DNA of 5,934 nt from NCBI GenBank assembly GCA_046496595.1, contig JAWOGU010000273.1, positions 1 to 5,934 of the forward strand. Reading direction: 5' to 3'. Position 1 is the stretch's first letter. Each line of letters starts with the position of its first letter. Position numbers and translations under genes: made by a program. This stretch comes from GCA-2746795 sp046496595. Its GTDB lineage: Bacteria > Chloroflexota > Anaerolineae > Promineifilales > Promineifilaceae. The notes under the pieces were generated by a model. That model worked only from the letters and a program-made list of their open reading frames with translations, was not told the origin of the DNA and did not search any database. Positions 5,653 through 5,934 of this stretch are shown here, piece after piece.

Positions 5653-5934
5653 TAGTTGCCTGCCAGCCGGCGTCATTTTGGCCGGGAACGAAGGGGAGGT
5701 AGAAGCTGACGCGGTTGAGCAGGCTGCCGTATTTTTGTTGAACGATGGCGGGCAGTTCGGCCCAGGCCCCGGTGACAGCGATGACGTCGAGCATGTCGTC
5801 GGTGATGAGGGCGGGCATGGCAGACCATTGGTTGGCGCGGGCGAGCTGGCTGAGTTCGCGGGCAGCGACCTGCCAGCCGTGCATCTCGGCAACGATGCGG
5901 TAGGCGGGGGTGCTGAGGTAGAAGGCGATTTGCT
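5615..5934 (-). CDS. LLM-class F420-dependent oxidoreductase, C-terminal part (5' end beyond window)
   Basis: The frame stays open to the right edge; about 105 C-terminal residues are visible, from QIAFYLSTPAYRIVAEMHGW onward. Key blocks: FYLSTPAYR, the following HGW, ALITDDMLDVIAVTG, and NRVSFYLPFVPG near the end. These match the C-terminal region of luciferase-like-monooxygenase TIM-barrel proteins that use coenzyme F420, in particular the group with ST-AY and RVSFY motifs. The F420-binding and catalytic N-terminal barrel part lies outside, so the substrate cannot be read. An ATG at 5882-5884 would give a shorter frame, but similarity plainly continues upstream of it. It is followed by mscL after 44 bases. 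An F420 user close to an FbiB-like gene suggests that this organism makes F420 (inference). The last residues, from about SFSQVSRIDL, lie in short tandem repeats. Confidence 0.85.
   Translation of the reverse strand, partial: QIAFYLSTPAYRIVAEMHGWQVAARELSQLARANQWSAMPALITDDMLDVIAVTGAWAELPAIVQQKYGSLLNRVSFYLPFVPGQNDAGWQATIKSFSQVSRIDL

Overview
The window looks like a piece of a Chloroflexota (Anaerolineae-like) chromosome or metagenome contig. This is an inference from gene content: an F420-type flavin oxidoreductase pair (an FbiB-like nitroreductase and a luciferase-like monooxygenase), a 2-oxoacid:ferredoxin oxidoreductase gene, a FadR/FCD regulator, an acyl-CoA dehydrogenase, MscL and a zinc-ribbon membrane protein, with many small palindromic repeats between genes. 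No rRNA, tRNA, CRISPR array, transposase or phage gene is visible.

Positions 1-635 are unlike the rest. They are more AT-rich and hold two divergent genes that are both cut short: a 53-residue type IV pilin start on the minus strand and a 102-residue N-terminal fragment of a membrane sensor on the plus strand. A good promoter faces each way between them. The sensor fragment runs tail-to-tail into a minus-strand korA-type gene that is also cut after about its first third, so a breakpoint lies near 600-632. A second probable breakpoint lies near 36, where pilin similarity stops. The roughly 580-base stretch between them could be a rearranged or inserted fragment, or an assembly chimera.

Positions 640-2760 carry three minus-strand genes in transcription order: FbiB-like nitroreductase, FCD-family GntR regulator, truncated KorA. 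The gaps between them are 107 and 174 bases and contain palindromes, so a single tight operon is not assured. Positions 2757-2993 are a divergent control region with a leader hairpin, a spaced inverted repeat, an extended -10 promoter and a perfect 20-base palindrome at the expected start of transcription. They lead into a plus-strand zinc-ribbon, single-membrane-span protein of unknown function (2994-3803).

That gene converges on an acyl-CoA dehydrogenase (3855-5021, minus). A hairpin built of 7-base repeats overlaps the stop codon of the first. Upstream of the dehydrogenase lie a 122-base inverted-repeat element (5038-5159), mscL (5193-5570) and the 3' part of an F420-dependent LLM-class oxidoreductase that runs off the right edge.

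The genes suggest CoA-thioester oxidation plus F420 redox chemistry, but they do not form one obvious pathway. No clear new multi-gene system is visible. The most unusual signals are the double truncation and junction, a heavily over-represented 10-base palindrome (AACGGCCGTT), and the dense set of small inverted-repeat elements.
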